From positions 1 through 47,418 of the forward strand of contig NZ_FOOK01000028.1 of assembly GCF_900113175.1 (NCBI RefSeq): a stretch of 47,418 bases of DNA, in the 5' to 3' direction. Both the position numbers and the translations under genes were made by a program. Below, in pieces: positions 28,277-37,397 of the stretch. The DNA comes from Planifilum fulgidum. Its GTDB lineage: Bacteria; Bacillota; Bacilli; Thermoactinomycetales; DSM-44946. The notes under the pieces were generated by a model. The model worked only from the letters and a program-made list of their open reading frames with translations, was not told the origin of the DNA and did not search any database. The first letter of the stretch is position 1. The number at the start of each line of letters is the position of its first letter.

Positions 28277-28609
28277 ATGCAAGCCACCTATGCCGATTTT
28301 GAAAAGATCGAGATGCGGGTGGGCCGGGTGGTCCGGGCGGAAACCTTTCCCCGGGCGAAAAAGCCCGCTTACCGGTTGTGGATCGATTTTGGCGCGCTGG
28401 GCGTTCGCAAGAGCAGCGCCCAGATCACCAAGTTGTACAAACCGGAGGAACTGGTCGGCCGCCAGGTGATTGCCGTGACCAATTTCCCGCCGCTTCAGGT
28501 GGCCGATTTCATGTCGGAGGTGCTCGTCCTCGGCGTGGTGCTGGAGGACGGAGGGGTGGCCCTGATCGGGCCGGACCGGGAAGTTCCTCCGGGCAGCCGG
28601 ATTCTGTAG
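28277..28609 (+). CDS. csaA: CsaA-type tRNA-binding-domain chaperone
   Basis: A 110-residue EMAPII/OB-fold protein, the same length as B. subtilis CsaA, with KIEMRVGRVVRAE, SSAQITKLYKPEELVGRQVIAV and NFPP motifs. CsaA is a proposed export chaperone that interacts with preproteins and SecA. ATG 28277 gives a family-length protein; upstream in-frame codons only cover the terminator. Its placement between rnc and smc-ftsY, rather than elsewhere on the chromosome, fits a link to protein targeting, but that is inference. Confidence 0.9.
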   Translation: MQATYADFEKIEMRVGRVVRAETFPRAKKPAYRLWIDFGALGVRKSSAQITKLYKPEELVGRQVIAVTNFPPLQVADFMSEVLVLGVVLEDGGVALIGPDREVPPGSRIL

Positions 28610-28645
28610 GGAAGAAGCCTTCCGGAAGGGAAGGGGGGAGAGGAG

Positions 28646-31600
28646 TTGTATCTGAAAAGGCTTGAAATGGTCGGCTTCAAATCCTTCGCCGATCGTTCGG
28701 AGTTGGAGTTCGTCCCGGGCGTCACCGCCATCGTGGGGCCCAACGGCAGCGGCAAGAGCAATGTGACCGACGGCATTCGCTGGGTGCTGGGGGAGCAGAG
28801 CGCCAAGCTGCTGCGCGGCGCCAAGATGGAGGATGTCATCTTCTCGGGCAGCGAGACCCGAAAGCCGGTGGGATACTGCGAAGTGTCCCTCACCCTGGAC
28901 AATTCCGATCACCGGTTGAACATCGATTTTTCCGAGGTGACGATCACCCGTCGGGTGTATCGCTCGGGGGAGAGCGAATACGCCATCAACCGCCGGCCCT
29001 GTCGGCTGAAGGATATCACCGAGCTGTTCATGGACACGGGCATCGGGAAAGAAGCCTATTCGATGATCGGTCAGGGGCGGATCGACGATATTCTGAGCAC
29101 CAAGTCGGAAGACCGGCGGGCCATCTTTGAAGAGGCGGCCGGGATCGTCAAATACAAAACCCGCAAGCGGGAAGCACAGCGGAAGCTGGAAGTGACGGAA
29201 CAAAATCTGGAGAGAATCCGGGATCTGATCAGCGAGCTGGAAAATGCGATCGGACCCGTTTCGGAACAGGCGGAAAAAGCCCGCCGGTACAAGGAGTTGC
29301 GGTCCCGGCTTGAGCAGGCGGAAGTGGGCCTGTACGTACATAAGATTGAAAATCTCCACCGGAAGTGGCAGGAATCGAAGGAAAAGGCGGAGGAACTCGC
29401 CCGGCTGCATTTGGAGCTTTCCACCCGGCTGAGCGCCCGGGAGGCCGCCCTGGAAGAGATTCGGCTGCACCTCAGCCGCCACGAGGAGGAGCTGGACCGC
29501 CGCCAGGGCGAACTCATCCAAATCAGCGAGGAGTTGGAAAAGGCGGAAGCGCGCCGGGAGGTGGCGGAGGAACGGATCCGGAACCGGGAAGCGGCCCGAA
29601 GCGGAATCGAGTCGAGAATCCGCGAACTGGAGGAAGAGCGGGAGCGCCTGAAGGGCGAATGGGAACGGATCCGGGAAGCGTGCCGCCTCAAGCAAAAGGA
29701 ACTGGAGGAGGCCGAACACAACCTCGGACGGTTGGAACAGAAAATGACCGCCGCAGGTGACGATGCCGACAGCCGCCTTCACCAGCTGAAATCCCGCATG
29801 TACGAGCGCTCCGCGGAGCTGGCCTCCCTCTCCAGCGAAGGCCGTCGCCTGGAAGAAGCCCTGGAAGAAGAGGGTCGCCGCCTGGAGGCCATGTCGCGCC
29901 AGGGCGAGGAATTGGCGAAGGACGCGGCGGGACTGGATCAAAAATCCGCCGATCTCCGGCGGGAAATGGAGCAGGTGGCGGCGGATTTGAAACAAGCCGC
30001 GGACCGCTACCGGGAGCTCAAGGGAGAGCTGGAAAAAGTGTCCGCCGATTTGGAGGCCGTCCTCGGCGAGCTCCGGCAGGCCGAGGAAGAGTGGGGCCGG
30101 CTCCGTTCCCGCCACGAGCTGATCAAGGAGATGGAGTCGGAACATGCCGGCTTTTTCCAGGGCGTCAGGGAAGTCCTCCAGGCCAGAGACCGGAACGAGC
30201 CGGGGCTTGCGGCGGTCCGCGGCGCCGTCGCGCAGCTGATCCGTGTCTCCGCCGAACATGAAGTTGCGGTGGAAACGGCCCTGGGAAGCGCCCAACAGCA
30301 CCTGGTGGTCGATGACGAGGAGACGGCCCGCCGGGCGATCCGGTTTTTGAAAAAGCGGCATCTGGGCCGTGCGACCTTTCTCCCCCTCGATGTGATTCAG
30401 CCCCGCGGGCTTTTGCCGGAGGATCGCCGGCGGCTGGAGGGCGTTTCCGGATTTGTCGGAATCGCCGCCGACCTGGTCGACTGCGATGCAGAGGTTCAAA
30501 AGGCGGTCCGGTTCTTGCTGGGCCACGTGGTCGTTACCCGAACCCTGGAAGACGCCGGCGAGGCGGCGCGGCTGCTCGGTCACCGATACCGGGTGGTCAC
30601 CCTGGAGGGGGACGTGGTGCACCCGGGAGGATCGATGACGGGGGGAAGCCGGCAGTCATCCAAGGCCAACCTGTTGAGCCGTTCGCGCCAGCTGGAGGAG
30701 CTGGAGCGGGAATTGGCCCGTCTCGGCGAAAAGCGGGATGCCCTTCGTCGCCGGGCGGAAGAGCTGAAGCGCCTGCGGGAGGATGTGGAGGAGCGGCTGG
30801 TTTCGGTCCGGGAGCGGGGGGAAAACCTCCGCCTGCGGGAACAGGAGCTGAAGGGGCGCGAGCGGGAACTGGCCGCCGAACGCCGGGCCCTGGAGGAGCG
30901 AATCGCGGGCAACCGGTCGGACCGGGAGGAAGCCCGGCTGCGGAAGGCGCGCTTGGAGGAGGATCTCAGGGAGTTGTCGAAGCGGCGCGCGCAGCTGGAA
31001 CAGGAGCAGAGGGACGCAAGCGAGCTGCTTCGGGATTTGGAAAGGGAGGCGGAGCGACGCGCGCGAGAAAAGGGGGAAACCGACCGCCTTCTGACCGAAG
31101 GGAAGGTGGCGGTGGCCCGTTTGACCCAGGAAGTGTCCAACCTGGAGGAGAACGCGGAACGGGCCCGTCGGGAGGTCGCCCGGATCGAGGAACAGCTGAT
31201 CCGTTCCCGGGAGGAAATGGAAAGTTTGGAGGCGGAGATCCGGTCGCTTCGCCAGGAGGTGGCCCGCCTGCTGGAACAGGTCTCCGAACTGCGGGAAGCC
31301 AAGGCCGCGGCCCAGGAGCGGCACGCCGAGGTCCGGAAGGAGCGGGATCGGCTGTACGGCGAACGGGAGACCGGCGAGGGGGAAGCCCGCGAACTGCGGA
31401 AATCCCTGCGCCGGCGGGAGGAGGAATTGCGCCAGCTGGAGGTGCGGGTCAACCGGCTGGATGTGGAGCTGAATCACCTGCTGCAAAAGCTGGCGGAGGA
31501 ATATGAGATGAGCTTCGAGTTGGCGCGCCGCCGATACGGCGTTCCGGAGGATCCCGTCGCCGCCGAAAGGGAGGTTCAATCCCTCAAGCAGAGCATCGCC

Positions 31601-32233
31601 GCCCTCGGCGAGGTGAACCTGGGGGCGATCGAGGAACACCGGAGGCTGACGGATCGCCTCTCCTATTTGAAGGAACAGCAGCAGGACCTCGTCCAAGCGA
31701 AAAACACGCTGTATGAGGTGATCCAAAATATCGATACGGAGATGGCGCGCCGCTTTTCGGAGGGCTTTGAGGCGATCCGGCGGGAGTTTCAGGAAGTGTT
31801 TCGCCACATGTTCGGCGGCGGCCGGGCCGATCTTTACCTGACGGAGCCGGAGAATCCCCTGGAGACGGGAATCGATATCGTGGCGCAGCCCCCGGGAAAA
31901 AGGCTGCAGCACCTGAGCCTGCTGTCCGGGGGGGAACGGGCCTTGGCGGCGATCGCCCTCCTGTTTGCGGTCCTGCGCGTCAAACCGGTGCCCTTCTGCG
32001 TGTTGGACGAGGTGGACGCCGCCCTGGATGAAGCCAATTTGGCCCGTTTTGTCCGTTACCTGCGGGATTTTTCCCGGAACACCCAATTCATCGTGATCAC
32101 CCATCGGAAACAGACGATGGAAGGCGCCGATGTTCTGTACGGCATTACGATGGAGGAATCGGGGATTTCCAAGCTGGTTTCGGTCAAACTGGAGGATGTG
32201 GCGGAAGAAAGCGCCGTGACAGCAAAGGGATGA
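28646..32233 (+). CDS. smc: Chromosome partition protein SMC
   Basis: The ATPase of the bacterial condensin that compacts and separates chromosomes with ScpA and ScpB. Walker A GPNGSGKS is at 31-38. Long coiled coils flank a hinge near 510-690. The C-terminal head has LSGGE from 1093 and Walker B CVLDE at 1118-1122. Length is 1195 residues (B. subtilis 1186). It starts at TTG 28646 behind a long purine-rich ribosome site. Confidence 0.97.
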   Translation: MYLKRLEMVGFKSFADRSELEFVPGVTAIVGPNGSGKSNVTDGIRWVLGEQSAKLLRGAKMEDVIFSGSETRKPVGYCEVSLTLDNSDHRLNIDFSEVTITRRVYRSGESEYAINRRPCRLKDITELFMDTGIGKEAYSMIGQGRIDDILSTKSEDRRAIFEEAAGIVKYKTRKREAQRKLEVTEQNLERIRDLISELENAIGPVSEQAEKARRYKELRSRLEQAEVGLYVHKIENLHRKWQESKEKAEELARLHLELSTRLSAREAALEEIRLHLSRHEEELDRRQGELIQISEELEKAEARREVAEERIRNREAARSGIESRIRELEEERERLKGEWERIREACRLKQKELEEAEHNLGRLEQKMTAAGDDADSRLHQLKSRMYERSAELASLSSEGRRLEEALEEEGRRLEAMSRQGEELAKDAAGLDQKSADLRREMEQVAADLKQAADRYRELKGELEKVSADLEAVLGELRQAEEEWGRLRSRHELIKEMESEHAGFFQGVREVLQARDRNEPGLAAVRGAVAQLIRVSAEHEVAVETALGSAQQHLVVDDEETARRAIRFLKKRHLGRATFLPLDVIQPRGLLPEDRRRLEGVSGFVGIAADLVDCDAEVQKAVRFLLGHVVVTRTLEDAGEAARLLGHRYRVVTLEGDVVHPGGSMTGGSRQSSKANLLSRSRQLEELERELARLGEKRDALRRRAEELKRLREDVEERLVSVRERGENLRLREQELKGRERELAAERRALEERIAGNRSDREEARLRKARLEEDLRELSKRRAQLEQEQRDASELLRDLEREAERRAREKGETDRLLTEGKVAVARLTQEVSNLEENAERARREVARIEEQLIRSREEMESLEAEIRSLRQEVARLLEQVSELREAKAAAQERHAEVRKERDRLYGERETGEGEARELRKSLRRREEELRQLEVRVNRLDVELNHLLQKLAEEYEMSFELARRRYGVPEDPVAAEREVQSLKQSIAALGEVNLGAIEEHRRLTDRLSYLKEQQQDLVQAKNTLYEVIQNIDTEMARRFSEGFEAIRREFQEVFRHMFGGGRADLYLTEPENPLETGIDIVAQPPGKRLQHLSLLSGGERALAAIALLFAVLRVKPVPFCVLDEVDAALDEANLARFVRYLRDFSRNTQFIVITHRKQTMEGADVLYGITMEESGISKLVSVKLEDVAEESAVTAKG

Positions 32234-32248
32234 AACGGGGGATCAAGC

Positions 32249-33241
32249 ATGAGCTTTTTTAAGCGGTTGAAGGAACGGGTGTCCCGCACGACGGAATCGG
32301 TCACCCAAGCCTTTGTATCGGGGCTGAGCAAGACGAGCAATTCCCTCGTGGGCGCGATGGACGATCTCTTCCGGCGGAGCAAGATCGATGAGGAGATGTA
32401 CGAGGAACTGGAGGAGATTCTGATCGGCGCCGACGTGGGAGTGACCACCACGATGGAGCTGACCGATCGGTTGCGCCGGGAAGTGAAGGAGCGGAAAATC
32501 AAGGATCCGCAGGAGCTGAAACCGCTCCTGTCGGAGATTTTGTCCGATCTCCTTCGCGGTGACGAAGGGGATTTGAAGATGAACCTCGCCCGGGAAGGTC
32601 TTTCGGTTCTCCTCTTTGTGGGCGTGAACGGCGTGGGCAAGACGACGACGATCGGGAAGCTGGCCCACAAGTTGAAGGAGGAGGGAAAGAAGCCCCTGTT
32701 GGCCGCCGGAGACACCTTCCGCGCCGGGGCGATCGAGCAGCTGGAGATCTGGGGGAAGCGGGTCGGCGCCGATGTCATCAAGCATCAGGCGGGGGCGGAC
32801 CCCGCGGCGGTGATCTACGACGGCATCCAAGCCGCCCGTTCACGCCGAGCGGACGTTCTTCTGTGCGACACCGCCGGCCGCCTGCAAAACAAGGTGAACC
32901 TGATGGAGGAGCTGAAAAAGGTGCACCGGGTGATCCGGCGGGAAGTGCCCGATGCTCCCCATGAAGTCCTCCTGGTTCTGGATGCCACCACCGGGCAGAA
33001 CGCCATCCAGCAGGCGAAAACCTTCCGGGAAGCGGTGGGGGTGAGCGGCATCATTCTGACCAAGCTGGACGGCACCGCCAAGGGCGGAATCGTCGTCGCC
33101 ATCCGCCGCGAGCTGGGGATTCCCATCAAATGGGTCGGGCTGGGGGAAAAGGTGGAGGATCTGCAGCCCTTCGACCCGGACCAGTTCGTACACGCCCTCT
33201 TTGCCGATTCGATCCGGGAGGAAGAAATGCGGGCCGAGTGA
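32249..33241 (+). CDS. ftsY: Signal recognition particle receptor FtsY
   Basis: The membrane-associated SRP GTPase that receives Ffh-ribosome complexes. A short N-terminal region is followed by the N domain and the G domain with GVNGVGKTT (125-133), DTAGR (207-211) and TKLDGTAKGG. Length is 330 residues. It follows smc by 15 bases. Unlike in B. subtilis, ylxM-ffh does not follow directly but is separated by about 2 kb of accessory DNA. Confidence 0.97.
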   Translation: MSFFKRLKERVSRTTESVTQAFVSGLSKTSNSLVGAMDDLFRRSKIDEEMYEELEEILIGADVGVTTTMELTDRLRREVKERKIKDPQELKPLLSEILSDLLRGDEGDLKMNLAREGLSVLLFVGVNGVGKTTTIGKLAHKLKEEGKKPLLAAGDTFRAGAIEQLEIWGKRVGADVIKHQAGADPAAVIYDGIQAARSRRADVLLCDTAGRLQNKVNLMEELKKVHRVIRREVPDAPHEVLLVLDATTGQNAIQQAKTFREAVGVSGIILTKLDGTAKGGIVVAIRRELGIPIKWVGLGEKVEDLQPFDPDQFVHALFADSIREEEMRAE

Positions 33242-33272
33242 CGGCCGTCCTCCGGGGCGGGAAATGGGCGAA

Positions 33273-33333
33273 GGAAGCTGTCGACGGGGGCGATGGCTTG
33301 TTACGACTTTTTCGGCAAGCCCCCGACGGCTCC
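33273..33333 (+). terminator. Large imperfect hairpin after ftsY
   Basis: Arms 33273-33291 and 33319-33333 pair over about 15 bp with bulges; the loop is long. No T tract follows, so termination is unproven. It may mark the end of ftsY transcripts or an inserted element's edge. Confidence 0.35.
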
Positions 33334-33518
33334 TCCCGATCCGTTGTCTGTCGCCCAGACTTTTTTGCGAACCGAAAGATAAGGGTCCTGTCCGCTTGGC
33401 TCCCTTCCGCGGGACGCATGACGGGAACGGTTTAAAACCACCTGAGGGAATGGTCGGGACCGTCGCGAACAGTATTATTATTGGGATGATCATGGGGGAC
33501 AGAAGTCCTTTCCACGAC

Positions 33519-33560
33519 AACACACGACCGGCAATTTCCAAACATGTCCGGTCGTGTGTT
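33519..33560. repeat. Perfect 13-bp inverted repeat in the islet
   Basis: AACACACGACCGG (33519-33531) and CCGGTCGTGTGTT (33548-33560) are exact inverse copies with a 16-base loop, and weaker pairing (ACGAC/GTTGTC) continues outward. No T tract follows on either strand. It could be an RNA hairpin, a protein-binding site or a remnant of a mobile element end. Confidence 0.6.
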
Positions 33561-33638
33561 GTTGTCAATAAAAGGGATGGATCACACAAGCCAAGGGTGA
33601 TTTTTTGCAGTTCACGTTTTTTTAATTGGGAGTTTTAA

Positions 33639-33876
33639 ATGATCATGAAAGAGGATAAGATCACTTTGGAGCTTTCCAAAAAAGAGGCGATTGGATTTTT
33701 CGATCGGCTTTGCCGGTTGAATGAATCGGAAATCATCTCTTTGAGGATCCAGCTGAACCGGGTACTGTGGGGGATATGGGATGCAGCTTGAATCGGCGCT
33801 CGCAGAGCCCTTCAGCCCCGATTATCGCGATATGCGCGCCGCGGCACGGGAGAAAATCCGCGATGCGGCGGGATGA
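33639..33876 (+). pseudogene. Frameshifted small gene of an unnamed acidic family
   Basis: ATG 33639, with GGGAG 6 bases upstream, opens a 50-codon frame (MIMKEDKITLELSKKEA...) that stops at 33791. The next frame carries MQLESALAEPFSPDYRDM and ends at 33876. Removing one G from the five-G run at 33769-33773 joins the two into a continuous 78-residue protein. The joined pattern, an N-terminal 'LELS/T-EA-FF' helix, RVLW and a C-terminal EPFSPDYRD plus AREKIRD, resembles a small uncharacterised family I recall from Gram-positives and Actinobacteria. So this is either a recent pseudogene or a homopolymer sequencing error. Function unknown. Confidence 0.55.
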
Positions 33877-34720
33877 GGACGCGAAGGAAAATGGAGAGTT
33901 CTTCATGCCCAAAAGGGAAAAAACAAGATTGGGGAACCGAGGCCATGCGGGGATCGGGCAGGAGCATAAAATTTTTCCTCGGCGAAAGCCGCGCCGGAAG
34001 CTGCGGCAAAGGCGGGACGATTCCAGAGGCCAGGCAACCTGACGGAGTATGTGCAAGCTGTGCTTTTCGGATGACCGTGCGCGATGCCGGTATTGGCCGC
34101 AATGCAATGATTCGGCTTCCGGAACCACGGGGGTTGGACATTCCCGAGGACATGCGCCCGATGAGGTCGACACGCTGAAAAGCGGGTTCTGTATGGGATT
34201 TAGGAAATTGGAAGTTCTATTTGCGGAGCACCGAAATTGTCGAATGGGATTGAATATGCCGGGGTTGGCTTAAGATGCAAGATCCCCCGCGGAGGATGAT
34301 GCGTCGGAACGGGATTGTGATTGAGCCCTTACGAAGGTTCCCGGTTCGTTTTATTGAGAATGTTCAAAGGCGCAAAAATTCCCCCAAAAAACCGCTGCCC
34401 AAAAGGAAATCTTGCGATCCGGATCAATGGGCCCCTCCGGTTTGATGGAGGATTGTTCGAAGCATACGGGATCCGCCGGAAGATCATGCCCATTGTTCGG
34501 GGTTGAAGGAACGGTTCATCCGGGGCGGATGAGATGGAGGATTGCGCTGCTGAATCCGGTCGACTGATGGAATGGCACGAGGAAGTTTTCAGCTTAGCGA
34601 AAATCCGCGATGGCCTGTCGGAGAGGATTGGCCAACCGGCCCCGATGGGACGCGGGATTGCCGCGGATCATCACGCTTCGGGCTGTTTCGCGCCCCTCGG
34701 CCCGAGAAGGAGGAGGTCTT
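33877..34720. other. Degenerate intergenic tract between islet genes
   Basis: About 840 bases in which all six frames are broken into short pieces and none has both a good ribosome site and protein-like composition. Plus-strand frames near 33873-34178, 34049-34273 and 34321-34506 are the longest, but I recognise no family in them. The texture is more AT-rich than the surrounding core genes. It is best read as decayed accessory DNA. Confidence 0.45.
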
Positions 34721-35209
34721 ATGCTTCAAATCAAAACATACATTTACGCCCCATTCGGCCCGAAGCAGGCGGCTCAGAAAATCCCGATCGATGATATCGA
34801 TGCGTTGAAAAGGGCGGCCCCCTATATGGATTTAATGAAGCTGGAAGGATATATCGATCTTTCCTATTATGGGACTCCGATAATGGACGATAGTCTGACC
34901 GATTTGATCTTCTTTACCTGGGACGAGATGCTTCGCGCCATCCGATCCGTTGTGGAAACGGGGCGCGGGTGCGTGGGATTTTGGTGGGACGTCAAGGCGA
35001 TATGCCTGAAACAGACGAATCCCCGCTTCCTTTTGTTGAAAGTGAGCGGCAAGGGATGGTTGTTGCCAAAAGATGAGCTGTTGACGGTTTTGGTCGATGG
35101 GGCCATCCAGTTTTTTCAGGGGATGTTCAGCGTGTTCAGCAGATACAAAAGGGATTACGAGGCTTGTTTGCAGTTGAAGGAGTGGCTCATTCGGGAGAGG
35201 CACATATAA
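34721..35209 (+). CDS. Unrecognised 162-residue protein, immunity-protein-like
   Basis: ATG 34721 has a very strong ribosome site (AAGGAGG, 7 bases upstream). The protein begins MLQIKTYIYAPFGPKQ, has no signal peptide or membrane helix, and contains aromatic-rich stretches such as GCVGFWWDVKAICL and a C-terminal DGAIQFFQGMFSVFSRY. This size and composition are reminiscent of single-domain immunity proteins that sit beside polymorphic toxins in Bacillota, but no toxin gene is present. That reading is only a hypothesis. It is the one intact gene of the ftsY-ylxM islet. Confidence 0.75.
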   Translation: MLQIKTYIYAPFGPKQAAQKIPIDDIDALKRAAPYMDLMKLEGYIDLSYYGTPIMDDSLTDLIFFTWDEMLRAIRSVVETGRGCVGFWWDVKAICLKQTNPRFLLLKVSGKGWLLPKDELLTVLVDGAIQFFQGMFSVFSRYKRDYEACLQLKEWLIRERHI

Positions 35210-35270
35210 GCGGTTTCGGGGCATCGGTGCCGGCGGAACGGACATCAGGCCGACTTTCAAGGAAAACATC

Positions 35271-35299
35271 TTGACACCCGCGTTTGGTTTCTATATGAT
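35271..35299 (+). promoter_or_regulatory. Sigma-A promoter for ylxM-ffh
   Basis: TTGACA (35271-35276), a 17-base spacer and TATGAT (35294-35299). The start would be near 35306, 30 bases before ylxM, so the SRP operon does not depend on ftsY transcription. Confidence 0.85.
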
Positions 35300-35335
35300 G
35301 AGGTACTGTAGGCCTCCGCTGCCGAGGTGACGGCC

Positions 35336-35668
35336 ATGCTGGAGAAGACCACCCGGATCAATCTGCTTTACGACTTTTACGGACCGCTGCTGACGGAAAA
35401 GCAGCGGAAGATGCTGGAGCTCTACTTTCACGAGGATTGGTCCTTGGGGGAGATTGCAGGACACTACGGAATCTCCCGCCAGGCGGTCTATGAAGCGGTG
35501 AAGCGGGCGCAGGACGTGATGTTTGATTTGGAAAACCGCCTAGGCCTTTTGGAGAAGCACCGCAGAAGACGGGAGATCGCGGAGGAAATGTTGCGCCGGC
35601 TCGAGGAGATTCCGGAAGGGAAACGGGTGGCGGAGCCGTTCATCAAGCAGCTGTTGGACCTGGACTGA
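35336..35668 (+). CDS. ylxM: YlxM, HTH protein associated with SRP
   Basis: A 110-residue sigma-70 region-4-like helix-turn-helix protein: LTEKQRKMLELYFHEDWSLGEIA and GISRQAVYEAVKR. YlxM homologues influence SRP GTPase activity and are nearly always next to ffh. ATG 35336 is served by GAGGTG; a GTG at 35327 overlaps that site and is less likely. Confidence 0.95.
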   Translation: MLEKTTRINLLYDFYGPLLTEKQRKMLELYFHEDWSLGEIAGHYGISRQAVYEAVKRAQDVMFDLENRLGLLEKHRRRREIAEEMLRRLEEIPEGKRVAEPFIKQLLDLD

Positions 35669-35708
35669 CCGGTTGGCAGAAGGATTTCGCCGGACGGGAG
35701 GCGAACAG

Positions 35709-37061
35709 ATGGCTTTTGAAGGGTTGTCCGAACGGTTGCAGGCCGTCCTCGGAAAGTTGCGCGGCAAGGGCAAGGTGACGGAGGCGGACGTCAAGGCGGC
35801 CATGCGCGAAGTGCGCCTTGCCCTTTTGGAAGCCGATGTAAACTTCAAAGTGGTGAAGGAATTCATCGACCGCGTCCGGGAACGGGCGGTCGGCCAAGAG
35901 GTGTTGAAAAGCCTGACCCCCGGTCAACAGGTGATCAAGGTGGTCAACGAAGAGTTGACCCGTCTGATGGGTGGGGAGCAGAGCAAGCTGACCTTTTCCC
36001 CTTCCCCGCCCACGGTGATCATGATGGTCGGGCTGCAGGGGGCCGGGAAAACCACCACCGCCGGAAAGTTGGCCCTTCATCTGAAAAAACAGAACCGCCG
36101 CCCCATGTTGGTGGCCGGAGACGTCTACCGTCCGGCCGCCATCCGCCAGCTGGAAGTGCTGGGGCAGCAGATCGACGTGCCGGTTTTCTCCCTGGGCGAC
36201 AAGGAAAGCCCTGTTCGCATCGCCGAGGAAGGCGTGAAGCGGGCCCGGGAGGAAGGGTGTGACACGGTCCTGATCGACACCGCCGGCCGGCTGCACGTCG
36301 ACGATGCGATGATGGAGGAGCTTGCGTCGATCAAAGAATCCGTCAATCCCCGGGAAATCCTGCTGGTGGTGGACGCGATGACCGGTCAGGATGCCGTCAA
36401 CGTCGCGGAACAGTTTCACAACCGGCTGGGTCTGACCGGCGTGGTGCTCACCAAGCTGGACGGAGACACCCGGGGGGGTGCCGCGCTGTCCGTCAGGGCG
36501 GTGACCGGTTGCCCGATCAAGTTTGTGGGAACCGGGGAAAAGATGAACGCCCTCGAACCCTTCCATCCGGACCGGATGGCTTCGCGCATCCTGGGGATGG
36601 GCGACGTGCTCACGCTGATCGAGAAGGCCCAGGCGGCCGTCGACGAAGAGCGCGCAAGAGAGCTCGAGCGGAAGATGCGCACGCAGCAGTTCACCTTTGA
36701 CGATTTTCTGGAGCAGCTGCAACAGGTCCGCAACATGGGCCCCCTCGACGAAATCCTCGGGATGATTCCGGGCCTGAGCCAGGCGAAGGAACTGAAAAAC
36801 CTGCAGGTGGATGAGAAGCAGCTGAGCCGGGTGGAGGCGATCATCCGGTCGATGACGCCCCAGGAGAAGCAGCATCCGGAAATCCTCAACGCCAGCCGCC
36901 GTCGCCGGATCGCCCGGGGAAGCGGCACTTCCATCCAGGAAGTGAACCGGCTGATCAAACAGTTTGAGAACATGAAAAAAATGATGAAGCAGCTTTCGAC
37001 GCAGGGAAAAGGCGGCAAGAAAAAGTGGAGAAGAGGGGGATTTCCCTTTCCTTTCCGCTGA
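35709..37061 (+). CDS. ffh: Signal recognition particle protein Ffh
   Basis: The SRP54 GTPase that binds signal sequences and 4.5S/6S SRP RNA. It has an N domain (1-85), a G domain with GLQGAGKTT (108-116) and DTAGR, and a Met-rich M domain from about 297. The tail is basic (KKMMKQLSTQGKGGKKKWRR). Length is 450 residues. ATG 35709 has GGGAGG 6 bases upstream, which excludes a 12-residue extension seen in frame. Confidence 0.97.
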   Translation: MAFEGLSERLQAVLGKLRGKGKVTEADVKAAMREVRLALLEADVNFKVVKEFIDRVRERAVGQEVLKSLTPGQQVIKVVNEELTRLMGGEQSKLTFSPSPPTVIMMVGLQGAGKTTTAGKLALHLKKQNRRPMLVAGDVYRPAAIRQLEVLGQQIDVPVFSLGDKESPVRIAEEGVKRAREEGCDTVLIDTAGRLHVDDAMMEELASIKESVNPREILLVVDAMTGQDAVNVAEQFHNRLGLTGVVLTKLDGDTRGGAALSVRAVTGCPIKFVGTGEKMNALEPFHPDRMASRILGMGDVLTLIEKAQAAVDEERARELERKMRTQQFTFDDFLEQLQQVRNMGPLDEILGMIPGLSQAKELKNLQVDEKQLSRVEAIIRSMTPQEKQHPEILNASRRRRIARGSGTSIQEVNRLIKQFENMKKMMKQLSTQGKGGKKKWRRGGFPFPFR

Positions 37062-37092
37062 TGCCGGGACTTTGTAAAGGAGGTGAGAGGAG

Positions 37093-37365
37093 ATGGCCGT
37101 TCGAATTCGCCTGAAGCGCATGGGAGCCAAGAAAAAGCCCTTCTACCGGGTGGTGGTGGCGGATGCCCGCTCGCCCCGGGATGGCCGGTTCATCGAGGAG
37201 ATCGGATATTACAATCCGCTCACGGATCCGGCTCAGATCAAGATCGACGAGGAAAAAGCCCTCAAGTGGCTGGCGACGGGCGCACAGCCGTCCGACACGG
37301 TGCGCAGCCTGTTCCGCAAGGCGGGAATTCTGAAAAAGGTCCACGAAGCGAAGTACCAGAAGTAA
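37093..37365 (+). CDS. rpsP: 30S ribosomal protein S16
   Basis: A 90-residue S16: [38 protein letters not shown] and a basic tail. AAGGAGGTGAGAGGAG lies upstream. It heads the conserved rpsP-khpA-rimM-trmD-rplS order. Confidence 0.98.
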   Translation: MAVRIRLKRMGAKKKPFYRVVVADARSPRDGRFIEEIGYYNPLTDPAQIKIDEEKALKWLATGAQPSDTVRSLFRKAGILKKVHEAKYQK

Positions 37366-37397
37366 TTCCCGCAGGCCAATAAACAGGGGGGATTCCC

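Noticed and set aside
27458-30622. A 1054-codon open frame on the minus strand opposite rnc, csaA and smc
   Set aside because: It mirrors the codon structure of well-identified plus-strand genes; the composition is His/Arg/Leu-rich and matches no protein. Long antisense frames are common at this GC content.
33873-34178. A 101-codon plus-strand frame in the islet (with similar ones to 34506)
   Set aside because: Composition is not protein-like, there is no ribosome site, and overlapping frames are equally long; I treat the tract as degenerate.
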